Shown: positions 36,425 through 48,554, numbered from the stretch's first letter. The stretch is 64,000 nt of DNA from Methylorubrum aminovorans (GCF_022179725.1 NZ_BPRC01000013.1:1-64000); one strand, 5' to 3'. Notes: generated by a model from the letters alone, not told the origin. Numbers and translations: made by a program.

Positions 36425-37348
36425 TCAGCGCGCCTTCTTCGTCAGCTTCTGCGCGATCTCGAACATCTCCTCCGGCGCGTAGTCCGGGGCGAAGGCTGAC
36501 GGAATACCGGTGAGCTGGTGGATCTTGCCGCCATCGGGCATGCCTTCCACGACCTCCAGTTCACCCGGCGGATCGCCGGGCAGGGCGTGCTCGCCGCTGT
36601 TCCAGATCCCGGCGATGTCGCGGTAATCGTTCGGGCTCCAGGTGTAGAGGCGGCGGTGCGAGCCCTCCTGCAGGTATTTCTGGCACTCGGGGATCTTGTC
36701 GAGGTTGATGTTCGGCGTCGGCAGGAACTTGTCGAGATCGACGCCGGTGATCTGCTTGAGCGCCAGCGCGTAGGCGTGGGCGTGGACCGAGCCGCGCACC
36801 AGCAGGTAGCCGCAAACCTCGCGGCCGGTCGGGTCGGACAGGGTCTCGTAGACCCGCAGCTTGTGCAGCCGCGCGCCGCATTCGAGGTGGAAGTTGTGCA
36901 ACAGATCGACGACGACGTTGCCCGTCGAGGTGATGAAGTCGTTGTTCCACGAGGCGCCGTTGCTGTTGATCGGCGCCGCGCCGCCGCCATTCGAAAGGAA
37001 GGCCGCGGCCAGCCGGATGTCCTTCATGTCCTCGAACGGCGCGCCCGAGATATCGCCGCCATCCGTCGTATCACCGTCGTTGTCGGGCCCGTTGTTGAGC
37101 ATGGCCACGCCGTTGCTCACGAGCTCGACATGGCCGAGTTCCTCTGCCGTGATGCTGGCCACCAGGCTGTAGAAGGGCTTGAGCTTGTCCTTGCTGCGGA
37201 AGTTGAAGCTCTGGAACATGTAGTTCCCGAGCGTGGACATCTCGCCGTACTTGCCGCCGAGCAGTTCCTGCAGCGCGGCGGCCGCGTTCGGATCCCTGCG
37301 TTTGGGGGCGGGAAGCTCGGCCTGTAGCTTGTCGACGCGCATGAACAT
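36425..37348 (-). CDS. Manganese (non-haem) catalase
   Basis: Breaks down hydrogen peroxide with a di-manganese centre. 307 residues. Ligands visible: Glu in LGGKYGEMSTLGNYMFQSFN, Glu and His in ASITAEELGHVELVSNG, Glu in LLHNFHLECGARLHKLRVYE, and His in GSVHAHAYALALKQITG. This is the complete set for the ferritin-like Mn catalase family. ATG 37348 with GAGAGGAAT about ten bases upstream. An EcfG-like promoter precedes it and a strong terminator follows, so it is probably a single-gene stress unit. Confidence 0.94.
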   Translation of the reverse strand: MFMRVDKLQAELPAPKRRDPNAAAALQELLGGKYGEMSTLGNYMFQSFNFRSKDKLKPFYSLVASITAEELGHVELVSNGVAMLNNGPDNDGDTTDGGDISGAPFEDMKDIRLAAAFLSNGGGAAPINSNGASWNNDFITSTGNVVVDLLHNFHLECGARLHKLRVYETLSDPTGREVCGYLLVRGSVHAHAYALALKQITGVDLDKFLPTPNINLDKIPECQKYLQEGSHRRLYTWSPNDYRDIAGIWNSGEHALPGDPPGELEVVEGMPDGGKIHQLTGIPSAFAPDYAPEEMFEIAQKLTKKAR

Positions 37349-37401
37349 GGGAGGATATTCCTCTCGGTGCGTTCGGGGATCGCCCGGGGGCGTCCAGCGG
37401 G

Positions 37402-37426
37402 AACTGGTGGTGTCCCGCCCAGTTCC
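37402..37426 (-). promoter_or_regulatory. EcfG-like promoter and inverted repeat upstream of the Mn catalase
   Basis: On the minus strand GGAAC (37426-37422) is followed after 16 bases by AGTT (37405-37402), close to the GGAAC-N16-17-CGTT general-stress consensus, and gives a leader of about 50 bases. The same bases form a perfect inverted repeat GGAACTGG (37400-37407) / CCAGTTCC (37419-37426), which could also be an operator. Confidence 0.45.
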
Positions 37427-37650
37427 TCACCGCGCTCGAACAATCGCCCGCATCGGCACGAAAAGGCGGGTGGTCTCGTCTTGCGCGCGTCGTGTCGTCG
37501 CGGTGCCAAAAAAGCGTCACCCGCAAAACATCGCTCGGGACGCGGATTGAATACATGATCACGTACGTTGAGCGGGCTTGGCGGCTCTGCTAGCACCCTG
37601 TGCCAGAAGGTCCCGGCGGAAGATCGGGATTTGGGAGGAGGGCCAAGCCC

Positions 37651-39393
<1,743 letters not shown>

Positions 39394-39418
39394 CGCTCGG
39401 ACCGATGCCCGCATGACG

Positions 39419-39450
39419 AAGCCCGCCCCGATCGCTCGGGGCGGGCTTTT
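39419..39450 (+). terminator. Terminator after lactate permease
   Basis: 13-bp stem AAGCCCGCCCCGA (39419-39431) / TCGGGGCGGGCTT (39436-39448), loop TCGC, ending TTTT. It lies 25 bases after the stop and 27 bases before the end of the convergent gene, so it may serve both. Confidence 0.85.
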
Positions 39451-39474
39451 CGATTCCGACCGGTCCCGCCGGGG

Positions 39475-39912
39475 TCAGCGCGGCCCGGGCGAGTCTGGGT
39501 TCGCGGCCGGTGCGGAGGCCGCGGCCGGCCGCGCGAGCCGTCCCTCCTCGGCCCGGTGCACGTACTGGCTCGCCACCAGCCATCCCTTGAAGAAGCGCAA
39601 GGGGAGGGTGCAGGTGATCAGCACCACCGGAAGCGTCAGGACGAAGTGAAGCCAGAGCGGCGGGTCGTAGGTCAGCTCCAGCCACAGGCCGAAGGCGACC
39701 GCCGGGATCGCGGTCGTCATCATCACGAAAAAGGCCGGGCCGTCGGCGGGGTCGGCGAAGGAGAAGTCGAGCCCGCAGACGTCGCAGCGCGGGGCGATGT
39801 TCAGGAACCCCTTGAACAGGTGCCCCCGGCCGCAGCGCGGGCAGGCGCTGCGCGCCGCCACGGAGAGCGGCGCCTGGGGCTCGTACCTTGTGCCGTCACG
39901 GGTTTCGGTCAT
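39475..39912 (-). CDS. DUF983 family membrane protein
   Basis: 145 residues. Zinc-ribbon-like ACPRCGRGHLFKGFL and APRCDVCGLDFSF (two C-x2-C pairs), then two hydrophobic helices (MMTTAIPAVAFGLWLEL and LWLHFVLTLPVVLITCTLPL). C-terminal Ala/Pro tail. Function unknown. ATG 39912 has GGAG six bases upstream; a GTG one codon earlier is too close. Confidence 0.85.
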   Translation of the reverse strand: MTETRDGTRYEPQAPLSVAARSACPRCGRGHLFKGFLNIAPRCDVCGLDFSFADPADGPAFFVMMTTAIPAVAFGLWLELTYDPPLWLHFVLTLPVVLITCTLPLRFFKGWLVASQYVHRAEEGRLARPAAASAPAANPDSPGPR

Positions 39913-40088
39913 CACAAACTCCTAGCGGGGCAACCGGCGCCCCCCGCGATGGTTCGCGCAGCCGGCCCGCACACCACCCATGCGGGAGCGGCGGGATTTT
40001 TTCGAGCCGAGATTTTTCTCAGACAGCCGGGATTAACCGGCAGCATCGGCACGTTCACATTGTCACGCGCGCCCCCACATCCCCGGCC

Positions 40089-40619
40089 ATGTTCTTCCGT
40101 CGCGCCCGCCATGACAGCCTGATCGGCCTGCCTAGCCTCGAGACCGCGCGCTTGGCGATCGCGCCGCTCGGGCCGGAGAATGCGCCGGCGCTGCACAGGC
40201 TCACCGACGATCCGGCGATCACCGGCGCGGTCGACTTCCTCGCCACGCCCTTCACCCTAGCGGATGCCGAGGCGCTGATCGCGTCGGGCCGGCACGGGCG
40301 TGACCGCTTCCTGGGGGCCTGGAGCCGCGAGGAGGCCGCCCCGCTCATCGGGGTTGTCGGCGCCCATCTGCGGGGGGAGGGGGCGGTCGAGATCGGGTAC
40401 TGGATCGCGGGCCGCGCCCGCGGGCGCGGCTTCGGGGCCGAGGCCGTCTCGGCGACCATCGATTGCCTGCGCCGCCGCTTCCCGCGCCGGGTCGTCGTGG
40501 CCGAGTGCCGCCCCGGCAACGTCGCCTCCTGGGGCCTGCTGCACAAACTCGGTTTCCGCGAGACCGGATCGGAAGGGCATCGGCCGGGCCGGCGCCAGCT
40601 CGTGCTCGAAGGGACGTGA
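40089..40619 (+). CDS. GNAT acetyltransferase, RimJ/RimL type
   Basis: 176 residues. LETARLAIAPLGPENAPALH is the usual family start. The acetyl-CoA loop lies in GYWIAGRARGRGFGAEAVSA and the C-terminal part reads VVAECRPGNVASWGLLHKLG, then FRETG. Likely an N-acetyltransferase acting on proteins or small molecules. ATG at 40089 begins the domain. Confidence 0.88.
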   Translation: MFFRRARHDSLIGLPSLETARLAIAPLGPENAPALHRLTDDPAITGAVDFLATPFTLADAEALIASGRHGRDRFLGAWSREEAAPLIGVVGAHLRGEGAVEIGYWIAGRARGRGFGAEAVSATIDCLRRRFPRRVVVAECRPGNVASWGLLHKLGFRETGSEGHRPGRRQLVLEGT

Positions 40620-40948
40620 CCGGGGCAGGCGCGGCATCGCCGCCGAAGCTATGAGCACCGATCTGCACCAAGTCTCTCGTGCATTGTGGTCTTGCGAAAG
40701 CCGGCAGTCACCGTTCGGCGCGATGTTCTTGATCGCTGTCGACGATGCTCATGAACTTTCCATCGATTGCGCAAAAGTCGACATAGAGAATTCACTCGAT
40801 CCTGCCACTTCAGCTCATCGAGCCGGACGAAGAGATCTGGTGAACAGAAACGGCGAAACGGCTAGGCCCAACCCAGCCGGATGACCGCAATCTTTGCTTT
40901 ACGCATGTAACATAAGCATGGTCCGTCTGGATTTATGGGCGGATCACC
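40620..40948. other. Intergenic region with a divergent palindromic repeat
   Basis: About 330 bases without a gene. Near 40663-40735 is GCATTGTGGTCTTGCGAAAGCCGG ... CGGCGCGATG, a degenerate member of the ATCGTC/CGAAAG repeat family. The last 150 bases are AT-richer than the surroundings and probably hold the chemoreceptor promoter. Confidence 0.45.
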
Positions 40949-42628
40949 GTGCTGAGAAACCTTTCCATCCGAGCGCGCCTCATCGGCGCCCTGCTGATGC
41001 TCCTGGCCCTCATCGGCGGGCTTGGCGGGATTTCCTATTGGAAGCTCAGCACCCTCAGCCGCGCTACCGATGTCCTGGCCGGGAACGTCCTGCCGTCGAC
41101 GCGCCTCCTGGGCGCCCTCGCCACCGATTTCGAGACGCTGCGCAGCCGGCAACTGGCCTATCTCATGTCGAGCGAGGATCGCCGGCCGAAATCCCTCGAG
41201 CGTCTCCGGTCGACGATCACCGATATCGGCAAGGGCCTTGAGGCCATCGAACCGTTCGTCACCGCGGAGGAGCGCAAGGTCTGGGATACGGTCAGGAGCA
41301 CGGTCCCGGCCTATTCCGACATGGGAGAGGAGTTCCTTCAGCGCCTGCACCGGGGCGACGTGAAGAGCGCGACGGATTACCTGCTCGACGGGATGCTGCC
41401 CGCACTCAACGCGGCACGGGCGGCTCTGAAGGCGGAACTCCAGTTCAACGAGCGTGAGGGCGCGGCGAGTGCGCTCCTGGCGACCCGCGAGGGGGAAAGC
41501 GCCCGCATCGGCATCATCGTCGCGCTGACGCTCGCCGCCCTGACCAGCCTGCTCATCGCCTGGATGTGCATCGCCACGATCTCCAAGCCGGTTCGGCGGA
41601 TCGCCGGCATGATGGGCCGGCTCTCGGCCGGTGACACCAGCCTGCCGGCGCCGCATGCGGGCGAGCGCAGCGAGATCGGCGCGATGGCCGATGCGGTCGA
41701 GGTGTTCCGGGCGAACCTGATCCACACCCGCGCCCTCGAAGAGGAGACGGCCCAGGCCCGCCGCTCGGCGGAGGAGCAGCGGCGCCAGGCCACGAGAACC
41801 CTGGCCGACGGCTTCGAGCGCGCCGTCGGCGGCATCATCGGGGCGGTCTCCTCCTCGGCCGCCCAGCTGCAGGCGACCGCCACGGCCATGACGACGACCG
41901 CGGGGCGCACGGCGGGACAATCGACCTCCGTCGCCGCCGCCGCCGAGCAGGCCGCGGCCAATGTCGGCACGGTCGCCGTGGCGGCGGAGGAACTTGGCGC
42001 CAGCGTTCAGGAGATCGCCCGTCAGGTCCAGGGATCGGCGGCCCTGGCGGATGCCGCGGTCGGCGAGGCGAACCAGACCGGGCACCTGATCCAGAATCTC
42101 TCGGCGGTGGTTTCTCGGATCGGCGACGTGATCGGGCTGATCTCCAGCATCGCGGCCCAGACGAACCTTCTGGCGCTGAACGCGACCATCGAGGCGGCGC
42201 GCGCCGGCGAGGCCGGACGCGGCTTCGCCGTCGTGGCCGCCGAGGTGAAGCTGCTCGCCGACCAGACGGCCAAGGCGACCGAGGAGATCGGTGGCCAGAT
42301 CGCCCAGATCCAGGCCTCGACCGGTCAGGCGGTCGGCGCGATCGGCAGCATCACCGCCCGGATCCGGGAGATCAACGCCGTCGCGATCGCGATCGCCTCG
42401 GCCGTCGAGGAGCAGGGCGCGGCGACGCAGGAGATCGTGCGCAACGTGACGGAGGCGGCCGCCGGCACCTCGGAGGTGACCACGAACATCACCGGGGTGG
42501 CCGGTTCGGCGGAGGAGACCGGGGCGGCGGCCTCCCAGGTGCTGTCCTCGGCCTCGGCCCTGTTGCAGCAATCGGATCATCTGACGGCGGAAGTCGACCA
42601 CTTCCTCCGGACCGTGCGGGCAGCGTAA
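40949..42628 (+). CDS. Methyl-accepting chemotaxis protein
   Basis: 559 residues. TM1 near 8-28 ([20 protein letters not shown]), periplasmic four-helix bundle (~30-185), TM2 near 190-210 ([20 protein letters not shown]), HAMP ([19 protein letters not shown]), then the signalling helices with the hairpin [20 protein letters not shown] and [20 protein letters not shown]. No C-terminal CheR-docking pentapeptide. GTG start. The ligand is unknown; a LuxR-type regulator gene follows after 236 bases. Confidence 0.93.
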   Translation: MLRNLSIRARLIGALLMLLALIGGLGGISYWKLSTLSRATDVLAGNVLPSTRLLGALATDFETLRSRQLAYLMSSEDRRPKSLERLRSTITDIGKGLEAIEPFVTAEERKVWDTVRSTVPAYSDMGEEFLQRLHRGDVKSATDYLLDGMLPALNAARAALKAELQFNEREGAASALLATREGESARIGIIVALTLAALTSLLIAWMCIATISKPVRRIAGMMGRLSAGDTSLPAPHAGERSEIGAMADAVEVFRANLIHTRALEEETAQARRSAEEQRRQATRTLADGFERAVGGIIGAVSSSAAQLQATATAMTTTAGRTAGQSTSVAAAAEQAAANVGTVAVAAEELGASVQEIARQVQGSAALADAAVGEANQTGHLIQNLSAVVSRIGDVIGLISSIAAQTNLLALNATIEAARAGEAGRGFAVVAAEVKLLADQTAKATEEIGGQIAQIQASTGQAVGAIGSITARIREINAVAIAIASAVEEQGAATQEIVRNVTEAAAGTSEVTTNITGVAGSAEETGAAASQVLSSASALLQQSDHLTAEVDHFLRTVRAA

Positions 42629-42670
42629 CGGCATCGCCCCCAAAAATCGGAGCGAGGCCCTAAGTTATTG

Positions 42671-42724
42671 TTCTAGCATCGTCTTATTTCGAAAGCCGGC
42701 GATCACCTTACGGGACGATGCTCG
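42671..42724. repeat. Intergenic palindrome of the ATCGTC/CGAAAG family
   Basis: TTCTAGCATCGTC ... TTTCGAAAGCCGGCG ... GACGATGCTCGAA. Arms GCATCGTC / GACGATGC, as in the elements near 2710 and 17949. Confidence 0.65.
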
Positions 42725-42864
42725 AAGCTCCTGTCCTCGCGCCGTCGCCGATCCCGGCGCGGGGTAGACGAAAGACGGGCAGCGGCTTTGCCCGAAATGC
42801 CTTAAAACGGTGCGTGAAAGAAGCCGCATGCCGGGGCGTGCGGCCCGCCGGAAGGCAGATCGCG

Positions 42865-43587
42865 ATGACGGCCCAACCAGGATCGGACTTCGAAGCTGCC
42901 CCCGGGGCAGCGGCCCCGCTCCCCCTCGAGGGCGCCCTGCGCCTCCTCCTCGTTGATGACCATCCGCTCTTCCGCGAGGCGCTGGCGAGCGCCATCGCGC
43001 TGGCCTTTCCGAAAGCGGCCTTGCACGAGGCCGACGGCATCCGCGCGGCCTGCGAGATCTTAGGCCAGAACCCCGCCATCGACCTCACCCTGCTCGACCT
43101 CTCGATGCAGGGCGTGACCGGGTTCGAGGGCCTCACGACGATCCGCGCGCGCTTTCCCCGCGTGCCGATTCTGATCGTCTCGGGCGTCACGGAACCACGG
43201 GTCATGCAGGAGGCGCTGCGCCACGGCGCGGCAGGCTTCGTGCCGAAGGCCGTCGATAAGGCGACCCTGACGCGGGCGATCTCCGAGGTGCTCGGCGGCG
43301 CCCTGTTCATGCCCCCCGACCTGGCCGCCGCGCCGCCCGCGGCACGGGGGAGCGACAAGGCGCCAATCGCCGAGCGGGTCGCCCGCCTGACCCCGCAGCA
43401 GATGCGGGTGCTCGGCATGATCCGCCAGGGCAAGCTCAACAAGCAGATCGCCTACGAGCTGCAGGTCGGCGATTCGACCGTGAAGGCGCATGTCTCGGAG
43501 ATCCTGCGCAAGCTCGAAGTCATCAGCCGGACGCAGATCGTGATCGAAACGGCCTATCTCGATTTCGACCAGACGGCCGGCTTCTGA
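42865..43587 (+). CDS. LuxR/NarL-type response regulator
   Basis: 240 residues. REC domain (~23-145): LRLLLVDDHPLFREALASAI, phospho-acceptor Asp in LTLLDLSMQGVTGFEG, Thr/Ser switch VSGVTE, Lys in GFVPKAVDKA. C-terminal GerE helix-turn-helix: LTPQQMRVLGMIRQGKLNKQ, then IAYELQVGDSTVKAHVSEIL. ATG 42865 with GGAAGG ten bases upstream; an in-frame ATG at 42718 overlaps the palindrome and is unlikely. No kinase adjacent. Confidence 0.92.
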   Translation: MTAQPGSDFEAAPGAAAPLPLEGALRLLLVDDHPLFREALASAIALAFPKAALHEADGIRAACEILGQNPAIDLTLLDLSMQGVTGFEGLTTIRARFPRVPILIVSGVTEPRVMQEALRHGAAGFVPKAVDKATLTRAISEVLGGALFMPPDLAAAPPAARGSDKAPIAERVARLTPQQMRVLGMIRQGKLNKQIAYELQVGDSTVKAHVSEILRKLEVISRTQIVIETAYLDFDQTAGF

Positions 43588-43599
43588 GAGTGCCTCACG

Positions 43600-44475
43600 T
43601 CAGGCGAAGCGCTTGGCGGCCACGACGCACAAGACCACGCCAGCGGCGACCGCGACCATCGCGCCCTCGACGGGCTCGCCCAGCAGGAGGCCGGCCAGCG
43701 CGAGGCCGAGGAAGGGCTGGAGCAATTGCAATTGCCCGACGCCGGCGATGCCGCCGAGCGCCAGTCCGCGGTACCAGAACACGAAGCCGACCAGCATGCT
43801 GAAGACCGAGACGTAGCCGAGCCCAGCCCAGGCCGGCAGGCCAATCCCGGTCCAGGTCTCCGGCCAGGTTGCGAGGGCCAGCGCCGCCATGGCGGGGACG
43901 GCGAGCAGCAGCGCCCAGGAGATCACCTGCCAGCCGCCGAGCCGGCGCGACAGCCGGGCGCCCTCGGCATAGCCGAGACCGCACAGCCCGATCGCGCCGA
44001 GCATCAGCCCGTCGCCGGTGATGTCGCCGCCATCGCCATGCGCCAGGGCGAAGCCCACGACCAACAGGCTGCCCGTTCCCGAGAACAGCCAGAAGGCGGG
44101 CTTCGGACGGTCGTCGGCGCGCAGCAGGCCGAACAGGGCGGTGGCCAACGGCAGCAGGCCGATGAAGACGATAGAGCGGGCCGAGGTGATGTGCCGCAGC
44201 GCCAGGGCCGTCAGCAGGGGAACGCCGAGCGCCACCACCGCGAGCGGCCCAAGATCGCCCCGTGCCGGCCGCTTCTGCCGCAGCAGGGCGAGCAGCGCGG
44301 CGCCGAGCCCGGCGGCGATGACCGCGCGCGAGGCGGTGAGAAAAAGCGGTGTGAAGCCGCCCACCGCCACCCGCGTCGCCGGCAGCGACCCGCTGAAGAT
44401 GACCACGCCGAGGAGGCCGTGGCCCCACCCGTCCCATCGCCTACGGCTCGCATTGTTCCTGTGATGTTCGGGCAT
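43600..44475 (-). CDS. EamA/DMT family permease
   Basis: 291 residues, about ten helices in two EamA repeats (GLLGVVIFSGSLPATRVAVG, HITSARSIVFIGLLPLATAL, VGFVFWYRGLALGGIAGVGQ, LLQPFLGLALAGLLLGEPVE). ATG 44475. Divergent from a MocR-type regulator with a strong inverted repeat between them, the usual pattern for a MocR-controlled exporter. The substrate is unknown. Confidence 0.88.
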   Translation of the reverse strand: MPEHHRNNASRRRWDGWGHGLLGVVIFSGSLPATRVAVGGFTPLFLTASRAVIAAGLGAALLALLRQKRPARGDLGPLAVVALGVPLLTALALRHITSARSIVFIGLLPLATALFGLLRADDRPKPAFWLFSGTGSLLVVGFALAHGDGGDITGDGLMLGAIGLCGLGYAEGARLSRRLGGWQVISWALLLAVPAMAALALATWPETWTGIGLPAWAGLGYVSVFSMLVGFVFWYRGLALGGIAGVGQLQLLQPFLGLALAGLLLGEPVEGAMVAVAAGVVLCVVAAKRFA

Positions 44476-44527
44476 CGTTCGTCTCGAAGGCGATCCGAGG
44501 CTAGATGACGAACCCAAGCGGTGACAG

Positions 44528-44560
44528 ATACAGTTCCGCACGGATGGAATCGAACTGTAT
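44528..44560. promoter_or_regulatory. Probable MocR operator
   Basis: Perfect 9-bp inverted repeat ATACAGTTC (44528-44536) / GAACTGTAT (44552-44560), centres separated by 24 bases, in the 120-base gap between the divergent permease and regulator genes. It overlaps the stretch before the regulator's ATG, so it could serve both promoters. Confidence 0.6.
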
Positions 44561-44595
44561 GGCCATCTGCATCGACATGCCTGAGCAATCACACC

Positions 44596-46020
44596 ATGGC
44601 GGATGAGATCGGTACCCGTACGGCAGCGGTGGCGGCGGCGATCCGCGACAGGCTCGCCACCCGCGCGCTGGCTCCGGGCGAGAAGCTGCCCTCGATCCGC
44701 CGGTTCGCGGCGACCATGGGCGTCTCGCCCTCGACCGTGGTCGAGGCCTACGACCGGCTGGCGGCGGAGGGGCTGATCCGAGCCCGGCCGGGCTCGGGCT
44801 TCTTCGTTTCGGGGGCGGTCTCGCCGCTGGCGCTGACCGAGGCGGAGCCGCGGCGCGACCGGGCGATCGATCCGCTCTGGGTCTCGCGCCAATCGCTCGA
44901 TGCCGGGCCGGACATGCTCAAGCCGGGCTGCGGCTGGCTCCCGGCGGAGTGGATGCCGAACGCGGCGATCCGCCGGGCCGTGCGCGGTCTCGCACAGCAG
45001 GCCGGGGAGGCGGTACTGACCGATTACGGTGCCGCCCGCGGTGCGCTCACCCTGCGCCGCCACCTCGTGCGCCGGCTCGCGGGGGAGGGGATCGACCTGG
45101 GCGCGGACCAGGTACTGCTCACGGCCTCGGGCATGCAGGCCATCGACCTGATCGGCCGCTTCTTGCTGCGGCCCGGCGACACGGTGATCGTGGACGATCC
45201 CTGCTACTTCAACTTCCAGGCCCTGTTGCGCGTGCACGCGGTGCGGCCCGTCGGCGTGCCCTACACGCCGACGGGGCCCGACCTCACGGCCTTCGCCGCG
45301 GCGCTGGCCGAGCATCGCCCGCGCCTCTACGTCACCAATTCCGCGCTCCACAACCCGACCGGCGCGACGCTCACGCCGCAAACCGCCCACCGGCTGCTGA
45401 CGCTCGCGGCGGCGCATGACCTCACCATCGTCGAGGACGACATCTTCGCCGACCTCGAACCCGAGCCCTCGCCCCGGCTCGCCGCGCTCGACGGCCTCGC
45501 CCGCGTGATCCGCGTCAGTAGCTTTTCCAAGACACTCTCGGCCTCGATCCGCTGCGGCTACGTCGCCGCGCGCGCCGACTGGATCGAGGCGCTGGTCGAT
45601 CTCCAGGTGGCGACGGGCTTCGGCGGCCCGAGCCCGGTCGCCGCCGAACTGATCGCCGCGACGCTCACGGATGGCAGCTACCGAAAGCATCTGGAGGCCC
45701 TGCGCCGCCGCCTGTCGCGGGCGCGCCGGGAGGCCGCCGCCCGGCTGGAGCCGCTCGGCATCGCGCCCTGGATCGTGCCGCGGGGCGGCTTCACCCTGTG
45801 GTGCCGCCTGCCCGAGCGGCAGGACGCGGGAGCGCTCGCCCGCGCCGGTTTGGCCGAGGGGCTGGTGCTGGCGCCGGGCAACGTCTTCAGCGTCGCGCAG
45901 ACGGCCTCTGGCTTCATGCGCTTCAACGTGGCGCAGATGACGGACCCGCGGGTCTACGAGGGTCTGGCGCGGGCGATGGCACAGGCGCAGACCGATTCCC
46001 CACCCACGCCTTCGCCTTGA
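44596..46020 (+). CDS. MocR-type transcriptional regulator (GntR plus aminotransferase fold)
   Basis: 474 residues. Winged helix (~8-75) with LPSIRRFAATMGVSPSTVVE and AYDRLAAEGLIRARPGSGFF, then a fold-type I aminotransferase domain that binds PLP. The PLP lysine is in VSSFSKTLSASIRCGY; other pocket segments are NSALHNPTGATLTP and IVEDDIFADLEP. Such proteins sense an amino compound or PLP and regulate a divergent gene, here the DMT permease. I chose ATG 44596; a GTG at 44521 would put the operator inside the gene. Confidence 0.9.
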   Translation: MADEIGTRTAAVAAAIRDRLATRALAPGEKLPSIRRFAATMGVSPSTVVEAYDRLAAEGLIRARPGSGFFVSGAVSPLALTEAEPRRDRAIDPLWVSRQSLDAGPDMLKPGCGWLPAEWMPNAAIRRAVRGLAQQAGEAVLTDYGAARGALTLRRHLVRRLAGEGIDLGADQVLLTASGMQAIDLIGRFLLRPGDTVIVDDPCYFNFQALLRVHAVRPVGVPYTPTGPDLTAFAAALAEHRPRLYVTNSALHNPTGATLTPQTAHRLLTLAAAHDLTIVEDDIFADLEPEPSPRLAALDGLARVIRVSSFSKTLSASIRCGYVAARADWIEALVDLQVATGFGGPSPVAAELIAATLTDGSYRKHLEALRRRLSRARREAAARLEPLGIAPWIVPRGGFTLWCRLPERQDAGALARAGLAEGLVLAPGNVFSVAQTASGFMRFNVAQMTDPRVYEGLARAMAQAQTDSPPTPSP

Positions 46021-46050
46021 GGCAGCGGGTCGGAGGAAGCAGGCCAAGCC

Positions 46051-48492
46051 CTACGGCGACAGCTTGTCGATCAGCCCCTGGATCTGGCCCGGCAGCGGCG
46101 TGCCGTCCTGCCGGGCGTAGAGGTCGCGCAATTGCCGGCCGATTTCGGAGAGGCTCATCGAGCCCTTCATGATCAGCCGGTCGGCCTGGGCGCCGAGACT
46201 CTCCTTCTCCGAAGGGGTGATCTCCTTGGCGGTGAGCACGACGACGGGGATGTTGTCGCCGTCCGGGCGCCCGCGCAGCGCCCGCAGGAAGGCGAAGCCG
46301 TCCATGACTGGCATCATCAGGTCGAGCAGGATCAGGCTCGGGCGTTCGGCATCGAGGCTTTCCAGGGCGGCGGCGCCGTTCTCGGCCTCGCGCACCTGCC
46401 ACCCGTCGCGCTGGAGCGTGCGGCGGACCCGCTCGCGCGCATCCGCATCGTCGTCAACCACGAGCACGCTGCCCTCGCGGTCGACGGGGCGGTAGCGCTC
46501 CATCGCGTCCTTGAGCGCGCTCCAGTCGATCGGCTTGACCATGTAGTCGGTGGCGCCGAGCACGTGGGCGAGGCTGAACTCGTTGACCACGCTGGTGATG
46601 ATGACCGGCGTCTCGGCGATCTCGGGATCGGTGCGGATCGCGTGCAGCACCGCCCAGCCGTCCATGCGCGGCATCTCAATGTCGAGCAGGATCGCCCGCG
46701 GCCTCAGGGCGCGTGCCAGCGTCAGCCCGGCCCGGCCGTCATTGGCGGTGCGCACGCGAAACCCCTCACGTTCGAGGAAGCGTTGGAGCAGGTCGCGGGC
46801 GGCCGGGTCGTCGTCGACGAGCAGAACCACATCGTGCAGGTGCGCCTCGCCGTCGGTGATCTCCTGGACCCGGGCGGCAACGCTCTGCGCCTCCACCTCC
46901 TCCTCGTGGGCGTCGATTTCGGCCGGCAGACGGATGGTGAAGGTCGCGCCCTCGCCGAAGGTGCTCGTAACGCCGATCGTGCCGCCCATGCGCTCGACGA
47001 ACGCGCGGGTGATGGCGAGCCCCAGGCCGGTGCCGCCGAACTGGCGCGTGGTCGATTCGTCCGCCTGAGAGAAGCGCTCGAACAGCCGGCCGATCTGCTC
47101 GTCCGTCAGCCCGATGCCGGTATCGGAGACCGCAAAGCTCATCCAGTCGGCACCGTCCTGCCGGAAACGCCGCACCGAGAGGACGATCTCGCCGTCTTCC
47201 GAGAACTTGGCGGCGTTGCCGATCAGGTTGATCAGCGACTGGCGCAGCTTGAGCTGGTCCTGATGCATCGCGCCGAGGCCGATCATCGGATCGCCCTCGA
47301 CGTCGAGGCGGAAATGGTTGCGCTTCTTCATGATGAGCGACTGCGTCGCGGCGGTGACGTCCTCGATCAGCGTCGCCACGTCGAAGGTTTCCGCCGCCAG
47401 CGTCAACCGTCCGGTCTCGATCTTCGAGATGTCGAGCACGTCGTTGATGAGGCCCAGCAGGTGGCGGGCCGAAGACTCGATCTTGCGCAGATCCGGCAGC
47501 AGCTCGGCCTGGCCGAGATCCTCGAGCTCCTCACCGAGCATCTCGGAATAGCCGATCACCGCCGAGAGCGGTGTGCGCAGCTCGTGACTCATGTTGGCCA
47601 GGAACTGGCTCTTGGCGAGGTTGGCGGCTTCCGCCGCGGCGCGAGCTTGCTCGATGGCGGCTTCCGCCTCCTTCCGGGCGGTGATGTCGATGTTGAGCCC
47701 GACCCATTCGCGGATGGTGCCGTCCTCGCTGAGCACGGGCACGCCGCGCACCTCCATGTCGCGCCAGACCCCATCATGGCGGCGCAGGCGGTACTCGACC
47801 TCGTAGGTCTTCGCCGCCTCGACGCATTCGGCCCAGACCTCGGCGGCCCGCGCCCGGTCGTCGGGATGGACGGCATCGACCCAGCCCCAGCCCTGGTAGG
47901 CTTCCTCGCTCTGCCCGGTATAGGCGGCCCAGCGCGGCTGGGGCGGCATCAGCTCGCCCGTGGCCGTGGTGTTCCAGATCACGGCCGCCGAGGCATCGAC
48001 CAGCGCCCGGAAGCGCTGCTCGGAATGGCCGAGCGCGTCCTGCGCGAGGCGCGTCTCGGTGACGTCGGTGTTGGTGCCGTACCAGCGCACGATGACGCCC
48101 TCGGCGTTGCGCACCGGCTCGGCCAGCGACAGGAACCAGCGGTACCGGCCGTCCTTGCCGCGGAGCGGAAACGTGTCCTGCCAGGATTCGCCCGCCCCGA
48201 TGCAGGCGGAGAAGCGCGCGGCGGCGCGCTCGAGATGGTCGGGATGGTGCAGCTTGCGCCAGCCATGATCGGCCATCTCGGCCGGCGTGGTGCCGGTGTA
48301 GTCGTACCAGCGGCGATTGTACCAGACGATGTTGCCGTCGGCCTCGGCGATCCAGGCGAGCTGCGGCAGCGCGTCGGCAAGGTTGCGGAAATCCGCCATG
48401 GTCGGCCCGGTGGCCGGCACCTTCCCGTCCTGTACGGTCACAGTGATGTCTCCCGTCGTGACGTTGCCGTCTCGGCTTTGCTGTCCCGGCAT
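46051..48492 (-). CDS. Hybrid histidine kinase with two PAS and two receiver domains
   Basis: 813 residues, soluble. Two PAS domains ([40 protein letters not shown]), coiled coil, HisKA with [20 protein letters not shown] (His near 302), HATPase with [23 protein letters not shown]1 (Asp in [13 protein letters not shown] near 604) and REC2 (Asp in [16 protein letters not shown] near 728). It ends with a short helix, with no output domain, so it probably phosphorylates another protein. ATG 48492 chosen. Confidence 0.92.
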   Translation of the reverse strand: MPGQQSRDGNVTTGDITVTVQDGKVPATGPTMADFRNLADALPQLAWIAEADGNIVWYNRRWYDYTGTTPAEMADHGWRKLHHPDHLERAAARFSACIGAGESWQDTFPLRGKDGRYRWFLSLAEPVRNAEGVIVRWYGTNTDVTETRLAQDALGHSEQRFRALVDASAAVIWNTTATGELMPPQPRWAAYTGQSEEAYQGWGWVDAVHPDDRARAAEVWAECVEAAKTYEVEYRLRRHDGVWRDMEVRGVPVLSEDGTIREWVGLNIDITARKEAEAAIEQARAAAEAANLAKSQFLANMSHELRTPLSAVIGYSEMLGEELEDLGQAELLPDLRKIESSARHLLGLINDVLDISKIETGRLTLAAETFDVATLIEDVTAATQSLIMKKRNHFRLDVEGDPMIGLGAMHQDQLKLRQSLINLIGNAAKFSEDGEIVLSVRRFRQDGADWMSFAVSDTGIGLTDEQIGRLFERFSQADESTTRQFGGTGLGLAITRAFVERMGGTIGVTSTFGEGATFTIRLPAEIDAHEEEVEAQSVAARVQEITDGEAHLHDVVLLVDDDPAARDLLQRFLEREGFRVRTANDGRAGLTLARALRPRAILLDIEMPRMDGWAVLHAIRTDPEIAETPVIITSVVNEFSLAHVLGATDYMVKPIDWSALKDAMERYRPVDREGSVLVVDDDADARERVRRTLQRDGWQVREAENGAAALESLDAERPSLILLDLMMPVMDGFAFLRALRGRPDGDNIPVVVLTAKEITPSEKESLGAQADRLIMKGSMSLSEIGRQLRDLYARQDGTPLPGQIQGLIDKLSP

Positions 48493-48554
48493 CGCCCGCG
48501 AAAGCTGTGGCCGGCTTTCGCGGGAATGCGAAATCAAAAAGTCGGAGCCGCCGC

